The notes under the pieces were generated by a model. That model had not been told where the DNA came from and searched no databases. It saw only the letters and a program-made list of their open reading frames with translations. From Neoarius graeffei (taxonomy: Eukaryota > Chordata > Actinopteri > Siluriformes > Ariidae), in assembly GCF_027579695.1 (NCBI RefSeq), contig NC_083576.1, positions 33,462,760 to 33,526,759 on the forward strand: a DNA stretch of 64,000 bases. Reading direction: 5' to 3'. The translations under genes were made by a program, and so were the position numbers. Positions 21,073 to 33,907 of the stretch are shown here, piece after piece. Each line of letters opens with the position of its first letter. Position 1 is the stretch's first letter.

Positions 21073-22603
21073 GAAATAGCTACCCCAGCACTCTATGATG
21101 GAGTATATCACCCTAGTGGATTCAGCCTGTAGTGTGTCTTCTTTTATGTGGATTTTCAAGAGCCTAAGCCTCCAGTACCTGCCTGGGTAAGCTGCATGAT
21201 CTCCTGGCTAATGGAACAGGCACACCAATGGACTGAGTACCTCATGAGAGTAGAGCACCTGTGCCGCCAGTGCTCACAGGCTTTTCAGGTCATGCTCTGT
21301 TACATCTATGAAGCATCTGAGAAGGAGGACCCCATGAATGTTTTTTTTTGGGGGGGCTATCATGTCCGAGGCCGACACAGTGGCAGCAGAGGAGGCTGTT
21401 GCTCCAGAGCTCCTCCTAGAAGACATTACTCCAGAGCCAGTCCCACAGCCCATTCCACAGTCAATCCCTGAGCCAGCACCTGAACCAGAGCCAGAGGTAG
21501 AGCCAGTGCAAGAGCCAGAGTCAGAACCAGAGCCATAGCAAGAGCCAGTGCCCGAACCAGAGCCACTGCTAGAGCAAGAGCCAGAACCAGAGCTAGAGCC
21601 AGAGCCAATGACCAAACCAGAGCCAGAGCTACGTAGGACCTGTGCAAGAGTCTGTGCCAGAACCAGCACCAGAGTCAGAGCCAACACCTAAGTCAGTGCC
21701 AGAATAGGAGCCAGTGCCAGCACCAGTGTCAGAGCCAACACCTAATTCAGTGCCAGAACCAGAGTCAGAACCAGAGCCAGTGCCAGCACCAGAGTCAGAG
21801 CCAGTGCCATCTCCAGTGCAAGAGCCAGTGCCAGAGCCAATGCCAGCTCCAGTGCAAGAGCCAGTGCCAGAGGATGACGAGGTGGCCTCTGCCTCAGCTG
21901 GCTATAAAGACAACGTTGTCACTCCGCCACTGCCTGGCTATAAAGACAACATTGTCGCTCCACCGCCGCCCAACCATGAAGATGTTGTCACTCCACCACC
22001 GCCCGACCATGAAGACGTCATTGTCTCACCGCTAGGTCCCGAACCATGTCCAGAACGCTGTGCAGACAGAGCTCGAGCCCATGCCTGAGTCCAGTCCAGA
22101 GTCCATGTCAGGTCCAGAGCTCGAGCCCGCATCCAGTCCAAGGTCCAGGTCCAGTCCCGAGCTCGAGCACCATGCCTGAGTCCAGTCCAGAGTCAAAGTC
22201 ATGTCCAGAGCTCAAGCCCAAGTCCAGTCCAGAATGTGAGCCTACATCCAGCCAGGAGCCCATGACCAGTCCACGATGCAAGCCTATGTCCAGTTCTAAG
22301 CCCAAGTCCAGTCCAGAGCTTGAACCCATGCCTGTGTCCTGTCTGAAGCCTAAGTCCTGTCCACAGCTCGAACCTATGTGTGTATCCAGTCCAGAGTCCA
22401 ACTCATGTCCAGAGCTCAAGCCTATATCCAGCCCAGAGTCCAAGTCCTGTCCTGATTCTGAGCCCCCACCTGAGCCAAGAATCTGGTGCCCCGTTGGTTC
22501 AGAGTACCACACTGATGGCATGGCATCCAGTGTCAGGCCCTCATCCCCAGGGGTAGGAAGGATGGATTTATGCTCCCGGAGGGAGCTCTTTGGGGGGGGG
22601 TTC
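21073..22603 (+). mobile_element. Internal region of an LTR element with Pro/Glu-rich ORF, left copy
   Basis: It contains a frame beginning MDFQEPKPPVPAWVSCMISW with EHLCRQCSQAFQVMLCYIYE (21148 on). A long stretch of imperfect repeats follows, coding for PEPEPEPVPEP-like segments (21420-21880), and then Ser/Pro/Cys/Lys repeats (22080-22480). Stops and frame changes interrupt it. It ends with a purine tract (gagggagctctttgggg) right before the LTR, as a polypurine tract should. No pol domains are present. The right copy (54036-55407) lacks in-phase repeat units found here. Confidence 0.6.
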
Positions 22604-23010
22604 TGTCAGACCTGCTTGCTGTGGTGCATGCACCAGATAGACTCTTGGGCGTGCTCTGTACTGCACTTGTGCTGAGCAGACTCTCACATGCGCACCATAA
22701 ACCATGCACACCTGCACAAAATGAAGGCTCAATCAGTGCACCTATATAAAAAGACTGTATTAACACACTCAGTGCAAAGTATTGCAATATGTTATGTACA
22801 CATTACCGAGCCTTATTTCCTGTATTAATCTCCTGGTTTCCTGATTCTCGTTCCTGTTCTGTTATTCCATTTTTTGTCTGTGCCTAGGATAGTCTGTATG
22901 TGCCTCGCCTGACCTATTGCTTGTTATGTTTCTGATCTCTGCTCGCCGATTTGGATTGTTTGCCTATTGTCACTTTTATAAATAAAACTATCTCTAACCC
23001 CTCTCTGATG
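22604..23010 (+). mobile_element. 3' LTR of the Pro/Glu-rich element, left copy
   Basis: It begins TGTCAGACC right after the purine tract. It contains a TATA box (ctatataaaa near 22741) and aataaa (22980). It ends near 23010, where an older hairpin repeat resumes (gttttgtataaag). The unbroken hairpin family copy at 46440 helps set the end. The LTR ends are not a clean TG...CA, probably from decay. Confidence 0.65.
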
Positions 23011-23195
23011 GTCGGAAGTTTTGTATAAAGCTTTTATATATTGAATTTGCAAAAAATAAAAATGCTCTGTTCCTCAAAATCCAGTGAATGTAGATATAAT
23101 AAAAGTTATTCCAGTCAGTCTCATCGTACATGAGCTGATAGTGCACCTCATCGGCTTTCAGCTCATGTATGACTCAATTTCATGGAATAACTGTT
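23011..23195 (+). repeat. Hairpin-ended dispersed repeat, right part
   Basis: It matches 46440-46650 and 55817-55995. The core is a palindrome: catgagctgatag, a short loop, then ctttcagctcatg (23128-23170), able to fold into a stem. The family's left part is at 50325-50534 and it is complete near 45730-46665. Confidence 0.6.
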
Positions 23196-23269
23196 AAATA
23201 TTATATTATGTGAGGTTCAAAGCCAGGAGAAGTGTCTAATGTCTTTCAAAGGGCTACTTTTTACTTTCA

Positions 23270-23900
23270 GTATCAGAATCACTTTATTAATCCCCAGAGG
23301 GAAATTCAAATTTGCTACCAAGCTCCTGAATCAGAGAAGAAGTAAACATGTCTAAAAATAGAAGATAAAATCATCTGAAAAAAGAATAAATAAAATAAAT
23401 TTAAATAAGTTCAATAACTTAAGTAAAAGCAAAATGAAGTGATTTTATATACAATGATTCCTATATACATATATTGCACCTGAGTTAAGGATACAGTATA
23501 CATGGTAAGACAGTGTACCACAGTTATACAGTGGCATTGTACAGCTTGACTGCAACAGGTAGGAATGATTTCCTGTGTCTCTCAGTTGTGCAGCGTGGAA
23601 GAATCAGCCTGAATGTGCTCCTGTGGCTGATCAGCTCCTAATGTAGAGGGTAGGAAAGACAGTCGAAGATTGTTTTTATTTTGGACAGTGTCCTCTTCTC
23701 CAACACCACTGTCAGAGAGTCCAGTTCCAAGCCTACAACATGGCCGGCCTTCCTGGTGATCTTATTGAGTCTGTTAGTGTCCTTCACCTTCAAGCCGCTG
23801 CCCCAAGTATATTTCAGAGCCTGAACTTTTGTACTTTTACTTGTGTAAAGAAGTTGAATCAGTACTTCTACTTTTACCAGAATATTTTTTTTACACAAGT
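23270..23900 (-). pseudogene. Rex1/L2-type LINE 3' remnant, left copy
   Basis: The minus strand reads NRLNKITRKAGHVVGLELDS and LEKRTLSKIKTI, the region after reverse transcriptase in Rex1/L2-type elements. A stop near 23638 ends it, whereas the right copy stays open through CTTERHRKSFLPVAVKLYNA. The 3' end lies near 23270 (attaataaagtgattctga, minus strand). Confidence 0.6.
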
Positions 23901-24420
23901 ATCTGTACTTCTACTTCAATAAAGAATTTGTGCACTTTTGTGACTTCTGCTTACTGTCTAATATTGAAACTCAAGATTTAAACTAAAACTGTGCAATTCA
24001 GAAATTGATCTTTACCTCACTTATCATCCTCCATAGTACTGTGTATGGTCGGGGTTTTATGTCCCATCCTCCTTGGTAAATCCATGCCAGACCTTTGAAA
24101 CATTTTTACCCTGGAATTTTCAACTTTTTATGGATTTTTAACTTGATTATCTGATATTTGCAGGTGAACAGACACCTCTTTAATGTTCAAGGTTTTAATG
24201 TTATTTGTTTTCATTTCCTATTTCATATTCATATTTCATATGCCACTGAAATAAACAAAGATTAATTTGAATCTATTTGAAGTATTAACATGAATCTACA
24301 TTAATCTCTCTATATTCCTCACTCATTGATCCTTTTAGACGTCACGTTTTACAGTCACAAGCACAACGATCATATTCCTGGAGTGATCACAGAATATATT
24401 TGCTCTGGCAGCTCATCACA
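23901..24420. other. AT-rich spacer, no gene seen
   Basis: Shared with 56721-57238. No ORF or element end was recognised. A (GACGA)n-like run at 24428-24452 belongs to the tail of the next LINE. Confidence 0.5.
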
Positions 24421-24421
24421 C

Positions 24422-27131
24422 TAAACTGGATGTCTCGTCTCGTCTCGTCTTCATCTGCTTATCTGGGGCCGGGTCGTGGAGGCAGCAGTCTGAGCATGGA
24501 AGCCCAAACTTCCCTCTCTCCAGACACCTCGGCCAGCTCCTCGGGAAGAACACCGAGGCGTTCCCAGGCCAGCCGAGAGACATAGTCCCTCCAGCATGTC
24601 CTGGGTCTTCCCAGGGGCCTCCTCCGGGGGGACATGCCTGGAACACCTCCCCAGGGAGGCGTCCAGGAGGCATCCAAAAGAGATGCCCAAGCCACCTCAG
24701 CTGATTCCTCTCGATGTGTAGGAGCAGCGGCTCTACTTCGAGCTCCTCCCAAGTGACTGTGCTTCTCACCCTATCTCTAAGGGAGCACCCAGCCACCCTG
24801 CAAAGGAAACTCATTTCGGCTGCTTGTATCCGCGATCTTGTTCTTTCGGTCATTACCCAAAGCTCATGACCATAGGTGAGAGTTGGAACATAGATTGACC
24901 GGTAAATCAAGAGCTTCGCCTTTTGGCTCAGCTCCTTCACCACAACGGACCGGTAAAGCGACCACATCACTGTGGAGGCTGCACCGATCCGCCTGTCGAC
25001 CTCATGCTCTATCCTTCCCTCGCTCGTGAACAAGATCCCGAGATACTTAAACTCCTCCACTTGAGGCAGGACTTCTCCACCAACCTGGAGAGGGCAAGCC
25101 ACCCTTTTCCAGTCGAGAACCATGGCCTCGGACTTGGAGGTGATGATTCTCATCCCAGCCGCTTCACACTCGGCTGCAAACTGCCCCAGTGCATGCTGAA
25201 GGTCCTGGTTTGAAGAAGCCAACAGGACAACATCATCTGCAAAAAGCAGAGATGAAATCCTGTGGTTCCCAAACAGGATTCCTTCCGGCCCCTGGCTGCG
25301 CCTAGAAATTCTGTCCATAAAAATTATGAACAGAACCGGTGACAAAGGGCAGCCTTGCCGGAGTCCAACATGCACTGGGAACATGTCTGACTTACTGCCG
25401 GCAATGCGAACTAGACTCCTGCTCCGTTCGTACAGGGACCGGACAGCCCTTAGCAAAGAGCCCCGAACCCCATACTCCCAAAGCACCCCCCACAGAATAC
25501 CACGAGGGACACGGTTGAATGCCTTCTCCAGATCCACAAAGCACATGTGGACTGGTTGGGCAAACTCCCATGAACCCTCGAGCACCCTATGAAGGGTATA
25601 GAGCTGGTCCGGTGTTCCGCGACCAGGACGAAAACTGCATTGCTCCTCCTGGATCTGAGGTTCGACTATTGGTCGAATTCTCCTCTCCAGTACCCTGGAG
25701 TAAACTTTCCCTGGGAGGCTGAGAAGTGTGATTCCCCTATAATTGGAGCACACTCTCCGGTCCCCTTTCTTAAAAAGAGGGACCACCACCCCAGTCTGCC
25801 ACTCCAGAGGTACTGTCCCCGACAGCCACGTGATGTTGCAGAGGCGTGTCAGCCAAGACAGTCCCACAACATCCAGAGACTTGAGATACTCAGGGCGGAT
25901 CTCATCCACCCCCGGTGCCTTGCCACCAAGGAGCTTGCAAACCACCTCAGTGACTTTGGCTTGGGTAATGGACGAGTCCACTTCGGAGTCATCAGCCTCC
26001 ATCTCCTCTACGGAAGACATGATGGTGGGATTGAGGAGATCCTCAAAGTATTCCTTCCACCGCCCGACAATATCCCCAGTCAAGGTCCACAGCTCCCCAC
26101 CCGCACTGTAAACAGTGTTGGCAGAGTACTGCTTCCCCCTCCTGAGGTGCCGGACAGTTTGCCAGAGTTTCTTCGAGGCCGACCGATAGTCCTTCTCCAT
26201 GGCCTCCCCAAACTCCTCCCAGTTCCGAGTTTTTGCCTCCGCAACTGCCCGGCTGCGGCACGCCTGGCCTGCCAATACCTGTCAGCTGCCTCAGGAGTCC
26301 CGGAGGTCAACATGGCCCAATAGGACTCCTTCTTCAGCTTGACGGCATCCCTTACTTCCGGTGTCCACCACCGGGTTTGGGGATTGCCACTACGACAGGC
26401 ACCAGAGACCTTGTGGCCACAGCCCCGAACAGCTGCATCTACAATGGAGGTAGAGAACATGGTCCACTCAGACTCAATGTCCCCCGCCTCCCTCGGAAGC
26501 TGGGAGAAGCTCTCCCGGAGGTGGGAGTTAAAGACCTCCCTGACAGAGTGCTCGGCCAGACGTTCCCAGCAGACCCTCACCATACGTTTGGGCCTGCCAG
26601 GTCTGTCCGGCTTCCTCCTCCGCCAGCGGATCCAACTCACCACCAGGTGGTGATCAGTTGACAGCTCAGCCCCTCGCTTCACCCGAGTGTCCAAGACATA
26701 GGGTCGGAGATCAGATGAAATGACAACAAAGTCGATCATCGACTTCCGACCTAAGGTGTCCTGGTGCCACGTGCACTTATGGACACCCCTATTCTCGAAC
26801 ATGGTGTTCGTTATGGACAAACTGTGACTAGCACAGAAGTCCAATAACAAAACACCACTCGGGTTCAGATTGGGGAGGCCGTTCCTCCCAACCACACCCC
26901 TCCAGGTGTCACTGTCGTCACCCACGTGAGCATTGAAGTCCCCTAGTAGAACAATGGAGTCCCCAGTCTGAGCACCTCTCAGTACCTCTCCCAGGAACTC
27001 CAAGAAGGCCGGATACTCTATACTGCTATTCGGCCCATAGGCACAAACAACAGCAAGCGCCCTCTCCCCAATCCGAAGGCGCAGAGAGGCGACCCTCTCG
27101 TTCACTGGGGTAAACTCCAACACATGGTGGC
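24422..27131 (-). mobile_element. Rex3-like (RTE) LINE, 5'-truncated, left copy
   Basis: Minus strand. The endonuclease region (26250-27131) includes [25 protein letters not shown] and [12 protein letters not shown], typical of apurinic-type LINE endonucleases. The reverse transcriptase (24416-26275) includes [57 protein letters not shown] and [13 protein letters not shown], with the catalytic Asp pair intact. A frameshift near 26250 separates the two. The 3' end has a short gacga-type tail (24428-24452). It is cut at 27131 inside the endonuclease, relative to the copy at 57240-60113. Confidence 0.85.
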
Positions 27132-27394
27132 ATGATGACCTTAACAGGCAATCCATTGATCACCCTAACGACTCTCGAGGCTGTTCACATCCAGCCCCCA
27201 GTGACCCACACCAACAGGATGACTCAGCGACACCTTAGATGAGCTTTTCATCCATGAGAGGATAAATACCTGATACTCCCTACTAGTCAGACAGAACTGA
27301 AGAAGCCTTTCGGATGAGAGGTGAAACGTCTTCAAGAATCTTCAAGCAAGTCCAGTTGCTCTCTTTTACCACCCACACTTAATATGTTAAGTTG
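27132..27394 (+). repeat. 3' tail of an unclassified fish retroelement (right copy)
   Basis: From about 27245 it repeats bases 1-150 exactly. The 110 bp before (27132-27244) show more of the same tail. It is the boundary between left and right copies of the duplication. Confidence 0.45.
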
Positions 27395-27839
27395 CAACAT
27401 ACCAACATAACTATGTTGCCAAATGTTTAATAAACATTAAGCCGCCAGGCTTTGAAATAAATGCTCCAGTGTGGTATAATATTTGTTTTCCACTTGCTTG
27501 CTGGTGAAATGATTAAACTGTATTTTCCCATTTTATCCACTGCAGTGCACTTTCTTACCAGAAGAGTGCGCTGTTGCGTCCTTAGTCACACTTCACCTCG
27601 CCAACAGAATAGAAACATACTGTATCTAGTTTTCTCACGGTAAATCTGAACTCTGTTCAGATCCCTGTTCGACATCTAGTGCACTATACTGGACAAAGCC
27701 CTGTTTTCTATACAGTGCGCACTTATAGAGCGTCTGGATCTGTTTGGGAATCCGTGTCCTCATACTGTAATGTCTGACGATTTATGGCTGAATTACAAAC
27801 TGCTTCCTAACTCCATGTATAATCGTGATGCACCTAGAA

Positions 27840-28062
27840 TTAAACTATTTGGGACTCAGCCTGAGTGGGTTAGAGGGAGGGAGAGAGGGAGGGAGGGAGG
27901 GGTAAGATGGAGTGGGAGTTCGTTTGACCAATCAGAGTGAGGGGTTTAGCAGAACTGGGGCGTGATTTCCTACTTAAACCCCTAGTCTTCCCCGGATTAA
28001 ACACACACGAGAGATACACAGCTTTCATCAAACGTATATTTCCAACAGGAAGACAATTTCAA
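27840..28062 (+). promoter_or_regulatory. Promoter and non-coding exon 1 of beta-thymosin copy B
   Basis: Same arrangement as copy A: a GA-rich tract (one more GGGA unit), CCAAT at 27928-27932, a cttaaa motif and a splice donor GTAAGC starting at 28063. Only isolated substitutions distinguish it, so both promoters look equally intact. Confidence 0.5.
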
Positions 28063-29928
28063 GTAAGCAACTCTATTTCTGAATAGTTTGACCTCCAGGT
28101 TACCATTTCAGGTGAGATGCAACACGAAATAGAGTGGAGATGCAGGATATGATTGCGTATAGCATAGCTGGTACGTACCTAATAACAACTTTTTTTAAAT
28201 CAATTTGTAGTAATTGCTGCAAATAATGAGCGGATTACTTTTATATTAAAAAAAAAAGTTATGTCCAATCTCAACGTTTTTCGGTGCCACTTAGTGGGCT
28301 AGGAGCCAAGACTGTACTGCATTCAGCTCCATCAGTACCAACAGTATGACTTTTTCAGCTACCTGCCTTGAAAGTCTTAGTGTGTTAATACACATTTTAT
28401 AAACGTTATATGTAGGGTATACAGGAAGGATGGTGCAATTCACGTCATTTTGTGCACTTCACGTGTTAATTGCGCAATAACAGCGTAAACGTTGCACTGA
28501 TATGGAGATACCGTGATAATAAAATAATGGAATGATGAAATTAAATCGTACTGTATGCATGTCGTGGTTGTAAAGGTCAAGTGACAAAATAACAATGAAA
28601 TATGGTTGTTTCAGTAATTATACGAGATAAAAAAATTACAGGGCAGATTATTTAATTGCAGTGTTATGTCATTTAGTGTCTTTTTTTTTTCCTTGTTGTA
28701 CTCACAACATAAAATGTGCACATAAAATCATATGGTTATCATACTTTTTTCTGTACTTTTCCACCTCCTAGCTCAGGTATATGTGAGTTAGATCTATGTC
28801 ATGGGTGCAGTACGACTTTTTAAAACAGACCAACAACCTCTACATGCAGCAGATGCTGCTTAATTATAGTGTCAGGTGACAAATGGGTTTCTTGTTCTGT
28901 TTACCTTGGGCGTCCATGTCATTAAAAGACACTTAACCGTGTGTGTGTTTCCACGCCTTGTGCAAGGGCACCTGCGGATAAAGAACTCTGTCAGTAACAT
29001 TGTGGTATTTTTCCTAAAGAGTGTAATTAAAGACTGAAGTTGCATCAAGCTTGCACGCAACATATCTGCATAGACTTAAAACAGTGGCCTTTTTGTAATG
29101 TGCAGCGACGTGTGGGCTGAGTTGTCACATGAGCATCGATGAAACGAGGCACGTTCTGAAGACATGTTCAACATGGCTTTTGGTTTCTGCAATTAGAAAA
29201 ATAAATATTCCATTTAGTAGTAACTAAGTCTTTATTCATGTATTTCTAATTCCTTGACAACGCAGTTCACAGTAACTGGTGATCGCACTGACAATTACAT
29301 TTTTTTTTGTCAGAACTGTCTAATAATGTACCAAAATCTCACAAAATTATGTCAAGAGGTTACAAATCCCTTTAGCAATGTCTTGTGCTCAGTTTGTGGA
29401 ACTTGTGGCAGAATTATTTGGAAATTCTACTTTTTTCTTTAGTTAGTTCTCTTTTCTTGATAGTTTGCAACTGCACAAAAGAACTCTTGTGCTTTTAAAC
29501 AGGCTCCCCTTCCAAAGGAAAGTTCCTTTCATGGGTGGGGCGTGACATGTCCAGACAGGAGAAAAGAGGCATTAGTTAAGGGCATGTAGTAACAGTGAGA
29601 AAGAATGTCCTGGTCTTCGAGACAAACCTGCTTTGAAGCTACAACTCATAAAAATCAGTTACTCAATCTGACTAAATTTGCCACTTGCTGTTGGGTTTAA
29701 GATCAGCTTTCCATTTTCCTACTAACTTGTTTACAAATTTCTAAATGTGTTTTACCTACCTACAGATTGATTTCACACCATGCAAAACATGAGTGTATCC
29801 ACTCATTAAAATAATTTATTTCATTAAAATAGCTTCTTCAAAGTAGTCTTGTGTCTCATTTGGTCAACAACTCATCTTGCAGAGTTTCCAGTTTGATTTA
29901 ATAATTCAGACAAATTGTGTCTTTCTAG
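28063..29928 (+). other. Intron 1 of beta-thymosin copy B
   Basis: A GT-AG intron nearly identical to 815-2687. No further exons or elements were seen. Differences are mainly homopolymer lengths and a few substitutions. Confidence 0.6.
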
Positions 29929-29941
29929 AAGAACATCCAAA

Positions 29942-32900
29942 ATGAATGACAACCCAGTCAAGCAGGAAGTGCAGAACTTCGACAAGAGGTGTCTGAAAAA
30001 GACCAGCACTCGTGAGAGAAACATTCTCCCAACACAGGATGGTAAGCCAAACTGGAATCCTTCATTTAGCATCTACATGTTCCCCATGTTCCAACATACA
30101 TGAGCCATGTTCACATACACCTTTTGTGTTAATTGCCATAAGGAAACAAACAACAGATTGTAAGAGCAAATATGTGATTTATATAGCACTTGGACAGAAT
30201 GAAAGGAAATGGTGGAAATGGATGTTTGTTCTTGCTTCACCTGTAGCCTAATTTACTGCCAAGTAAAGGATCCAACATATAGAAAGGCATGTCCTTTAAT
30301 TGTGTTATCATGGAACATCCCCCCAACTACATCTATCTTGTAGCCAGCAGAAAATTCATCCTAATATTTACAGATGTTTTAGTCTAGCTTTTTAAACTCT
30401 TTCTGTTCCATGTTGCAATATTATAATACTGTACTCTAATTATTGTTTTATTATAATATTGAATAATCTGTCTGGTATTTAATTATACATAACATTTATT
30501 TGTAGAATTAGTATTAGTTCTAATGTCTTAATACGAACATTGGGACTTTCCCAACCAGAGGAAATATTGTAACTTACAATAGAAGAAGAAGAAAAAAAAA
30601 ACTTATGTTGCGGTATTTGATCAGCAACATTAAATTAGCAACATGGTGTCATATGTTAGTGACTGCACTTCTGTAGCAATCATTTTCATCATAGCTGTAG
30701 GCAAGACAGCTTAGAAGACAGAGGAAGGCAGCTTAGAATCACAGTTAAAACAAATGATACAAGTGCCACAATCCAGTGTTGCATCTGCTGTGTGGAACTA
30801 AACTAAAAAATAGCGAATGAATAAAAGAAGAGCCATGAATACTCAAGTAAATGCTAATACTCAGAGCGCCTAAAGATTCTAGTCAAAATATAAATGATAT
30901 ATGAAATGAGATTATATAGCTTCACTTTTCTTGGTTTAATAAAATCATTATTGCTATGTATGCACTTCTTTTTGTCTGTTTTTGACTCATTTTCTTGTAA
31001 TTTCCTGGAATGGCAGACATGCAGACAATTTCTAAAATAGAGCAAATTCACCTATGAAAATTGCTATAATCTGTGCTTGTAATTCTAAATACTGCATAAT
31101 TTGCAATAGTAGTAGGATTATACAGTAGCAATAATTGAGTAATAAATGCCATCTCAGTCATCAGTAACCTCAGTATTCCAACAGAGAACATGAGATTTAC
31201 ATCTCCAGTTCCATGCAGAGGTTTACTTGTTTGACTGAATGGTTTGAAAAATCTGAAAACTCAGATTTGAAACAATGATGATGATAAATGTCAGATGTGT
31301 CCTTTAACACAACTGTAAACATTAACTTTTGTGATTTTTAATATCTGCTTTTATTACACAGCTTTGTTGAATATAAATCCTCAGAAAGAAGTCTGGTAAA
31401 TTTTGTTGCTTTAATAATCAAATTAACACCGTCAGCTTATTCGCAAGACTCTATGGCAAAAAAAGGTTACTCCATCAGAAAACATGATGGAAAATTTTTC
31501 TAATATTAATTTTAATGTTCAGTTTAACTTCAAGTCAAGTTTATTTGTATAGCGCTTTTAACAATAAACATTGTCGCAAAGCAGCTTTACAGAATTTGAA
31601 CGACTTAAAACATGAGCTAATTTTATCCCCAATGAGCAAGCCTGTGGCGACGGTGGCAAGGAAAAACTCCCTCAGACGACATGAGGAAGAAACCTCGAGA
31701 GGACCCCGACTCAAAAGGGAACCCATCCTCATTTGGGCAACAACAGACAGCATGACTATAATATTAACAGTTTTAACATAAAGTCAGTTTTGTTGATGTT
31801 ATAAACTCTTCATTGATGGAAACTTGAGTGCAAAACTGTTCATGACAACTGCAGTCCTAAAGTTAGCAAGTCAACTGTAGTCCTCAGCCATAAAAGCATT
31901 ACTGTAAGTGTCCAGAGCGTCCTCCAGCTGTGACTTTCAACTATCCACATGGGGCCGTCCTCCACAGGAGCGATGTGATGAGACTCCAACCAGACACAGG
32001 GCACCAGGATGGATCAGGCAGGTCTGAGGAGCAGAAGAGGTCCGCATCCGCATCTCGATCCCAGGACCGACATGTAACTCAGAGGGACAGATTTGGGGGT
32101 GCGGGTGGGGGAGAGGAAACACAGGTTGTTAGGTATGCCCCATGTCACCTGAATAAGTAAGAACAGTATACATATTGCACTGAGTACAAGCAGGGACTCC
32201 GGAAACTAACTATGACAGCGTAACTAAAAGGGGAGAGCCAGAAGGTAACACAGGCATGAGGGAGCCCTGGGACATAAAGCAGCCAGCCACTACACCGTCA
32301 ACAAACTCAAGTGAGCAAGCGAGTGGGGGACTGACAGCATCCATACATCCCAGTTTGCCAAAACACTCTATGTCTGAGGACCCTCCAGATCTACACCTTT
32401 ACCTCATAAACACCATTAACAAAAGGCTTGACTAAACAGATATGTTTTCAACCTAGACTTAAACGCTGAGACTGTCTGATTCCCGAACATTACTTGGAAG
32501 GCTGTTCCATAACTGTGGGGCTTTGTAAGAAAAGGCTCTGCCCCCTGATGTAGCCTTCACTATACGAGGTACCAGCAGATAGCCTGCACCTTTTGATCTA
32601 AGTGGGTCATAGAGGATCAGAAGTTCACTCAGGTACTGTGGTGCGAGACCATTCAGTGCTTTAAAGGTCAATAGTAGTATTTTATAACCAGTACGAAATT
32701 TGATTTGGAGCCAATGCAATGTGGATAAGACAGGAGTGATGTGGTCATATTTTCTAATTTTAGTAAGGACTCTTGCTGCTGCATTTTGAACTAACTGGAG
32801 TTTGTTTATGCACTTATTGGAACATCCAGACAGTAAGGCATTACAGTAATCCAACCTGGAGGTAATGAAAGCATGAACTAGTTTTTTCTGTGTCGTGTAG

Positions 32901-33399
32901 TGAGATTAAATTTCTTATCTTAGCAATATTTCTGAGATGAAAGAAAGCTATCTGGTACCAAGCTATCAAGTTTAACTTGAATTATAACGCTAAGTAGGCC
33001 AATCTTGAGAAGGCTACAGAGTTTGCATTGTTATGGACGCAGTTCTAACCAGAGTATCTAACTGACTATTTTTAGGGGAAGCAATAAAATCATTTTTCAA
33101 TCAATATTTTGTGTCAAATGATTGATTTCTTTCGTAAGTATCCATATAATAATTGGAATAATGTACAGATAGTCGGTCATAATTGCAAAATAAACCCCAA
33201 CGGGGTAATGCAGGGTGAATCCTTGAATCACCCTGAAGGGTTCTGTTTCATGGTAATGTCCAGCTCATTGTGCATTATCCTTTACTTAGAACACTTGTAA
33301 GAATGCCAGTGATGTAACATGCACTTCTCATTTTCTTTTACAGTTATTGACCAAGAAAAGAAGTGTCCACCTGAAGCTTGTGAAGTCTGTCAATCATGA
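29942..33399 (+). CDS. Beta-thymosin-like actin-binding peptide, copy B (two coding exons)
   Basis: Exon 2 is 29929-30041 with ATG at 29942. Exon 3 runs from 33344 to TGA at 33397-33399. Splice sites match copy A, and the two exons appear identical at the nucleotide level, so the predicted 51-residue product is the same: an FDK segment, LKKTST for actin binding, an LPTQD hinge and a Cys-containing tail. Introns differ from copy A by small indels and scattered substitutions. Identical exons in slightly diverged introns fit recent duplication, with or without selection. No signal separates the expression of the two copies. Confidence 0.88.
31528..32900 (-). mobile_element. 3' fragment of an L2/Rex1-type LINE in thymosin intron 2 (copy B)
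   Basis: Counterpart of 4287-5660. The 131-codon minus-strand frame (32459-32854) is again fully open and differs from copy A by a single residue (Arg for Cys after LLVP). An 11 bp stretch near the 3' end (tccctaatcta) present in copy A is missing here. Confidence 0.7.
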
Positions 33400-33773
33400 A
33401 TCTTCTTGTATCTCTTTATCAAACACCCCCACCCTTTCCCTTCTCAACTTTAAGATGTTGTACTCAATCACCCTCTTCACTTCCTGCACTCAACTTTTGT
33501 TTAAATCATATCTTGGTCTCTTTACAGTGCCATAGGCAAGGAGACATGCAACTGAATGGGCAGATGAGTGGCAAAATCCTGTGTAATTCCAGCTATTTTT
33601 AAACTTTTTTTCCTTCCTATTTTGCATTACTGAGAGTGGATTAAGCTGGCACTGGAGCAGCTGAGCAATCAAACAGAAGTGTATGTTTTATCATCAGTCA
33701 ACAACTCTGTTAACTATATCCATGTCTCTGTATCTGGTAACATTCAGTATGAGTTATCCCGTAAATGATGTGT

Positions 33774-33779
33774 AATAAA
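33774..33779 (+). promoter_or_regulatory. Polyadenylation signal of beta-thymosin copy B
   Basis: AATAAA, in the same position as 6525-6530 of copy A. A 6 bp difference (acagaa at 33674) shifts the spacing. Confidence 0.5.
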
Positions 33780-33907
33780 TAATTTTTAAAACGTGCCTTG
33801 GAGAGTGGTTCCTTTGCAGTGAGTAGCATGGATTATAATTTTATGTTGGGCTTCTGCGTAAATTTACACTAGGCTTTGGTTTTCTTAACTAAAACTTAAA
33901 GTAAATT

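Noticed and set aside
21274..21687. Antisense ORFs rich in Gly/Ser and Ala/Leu (also 21426-21647, 54253-54627)
   Set aside because: They are reading frames across the Pro/Glu codon repeats on the other strand; low complexity, no family match.
25589..26323. 244-codon plus-strand ORF (and 58621-59322)
   Set aside because: Shadow of the LINE coding strand; the minus strand carries clear endonuclease and reverse transcriptase motifs.
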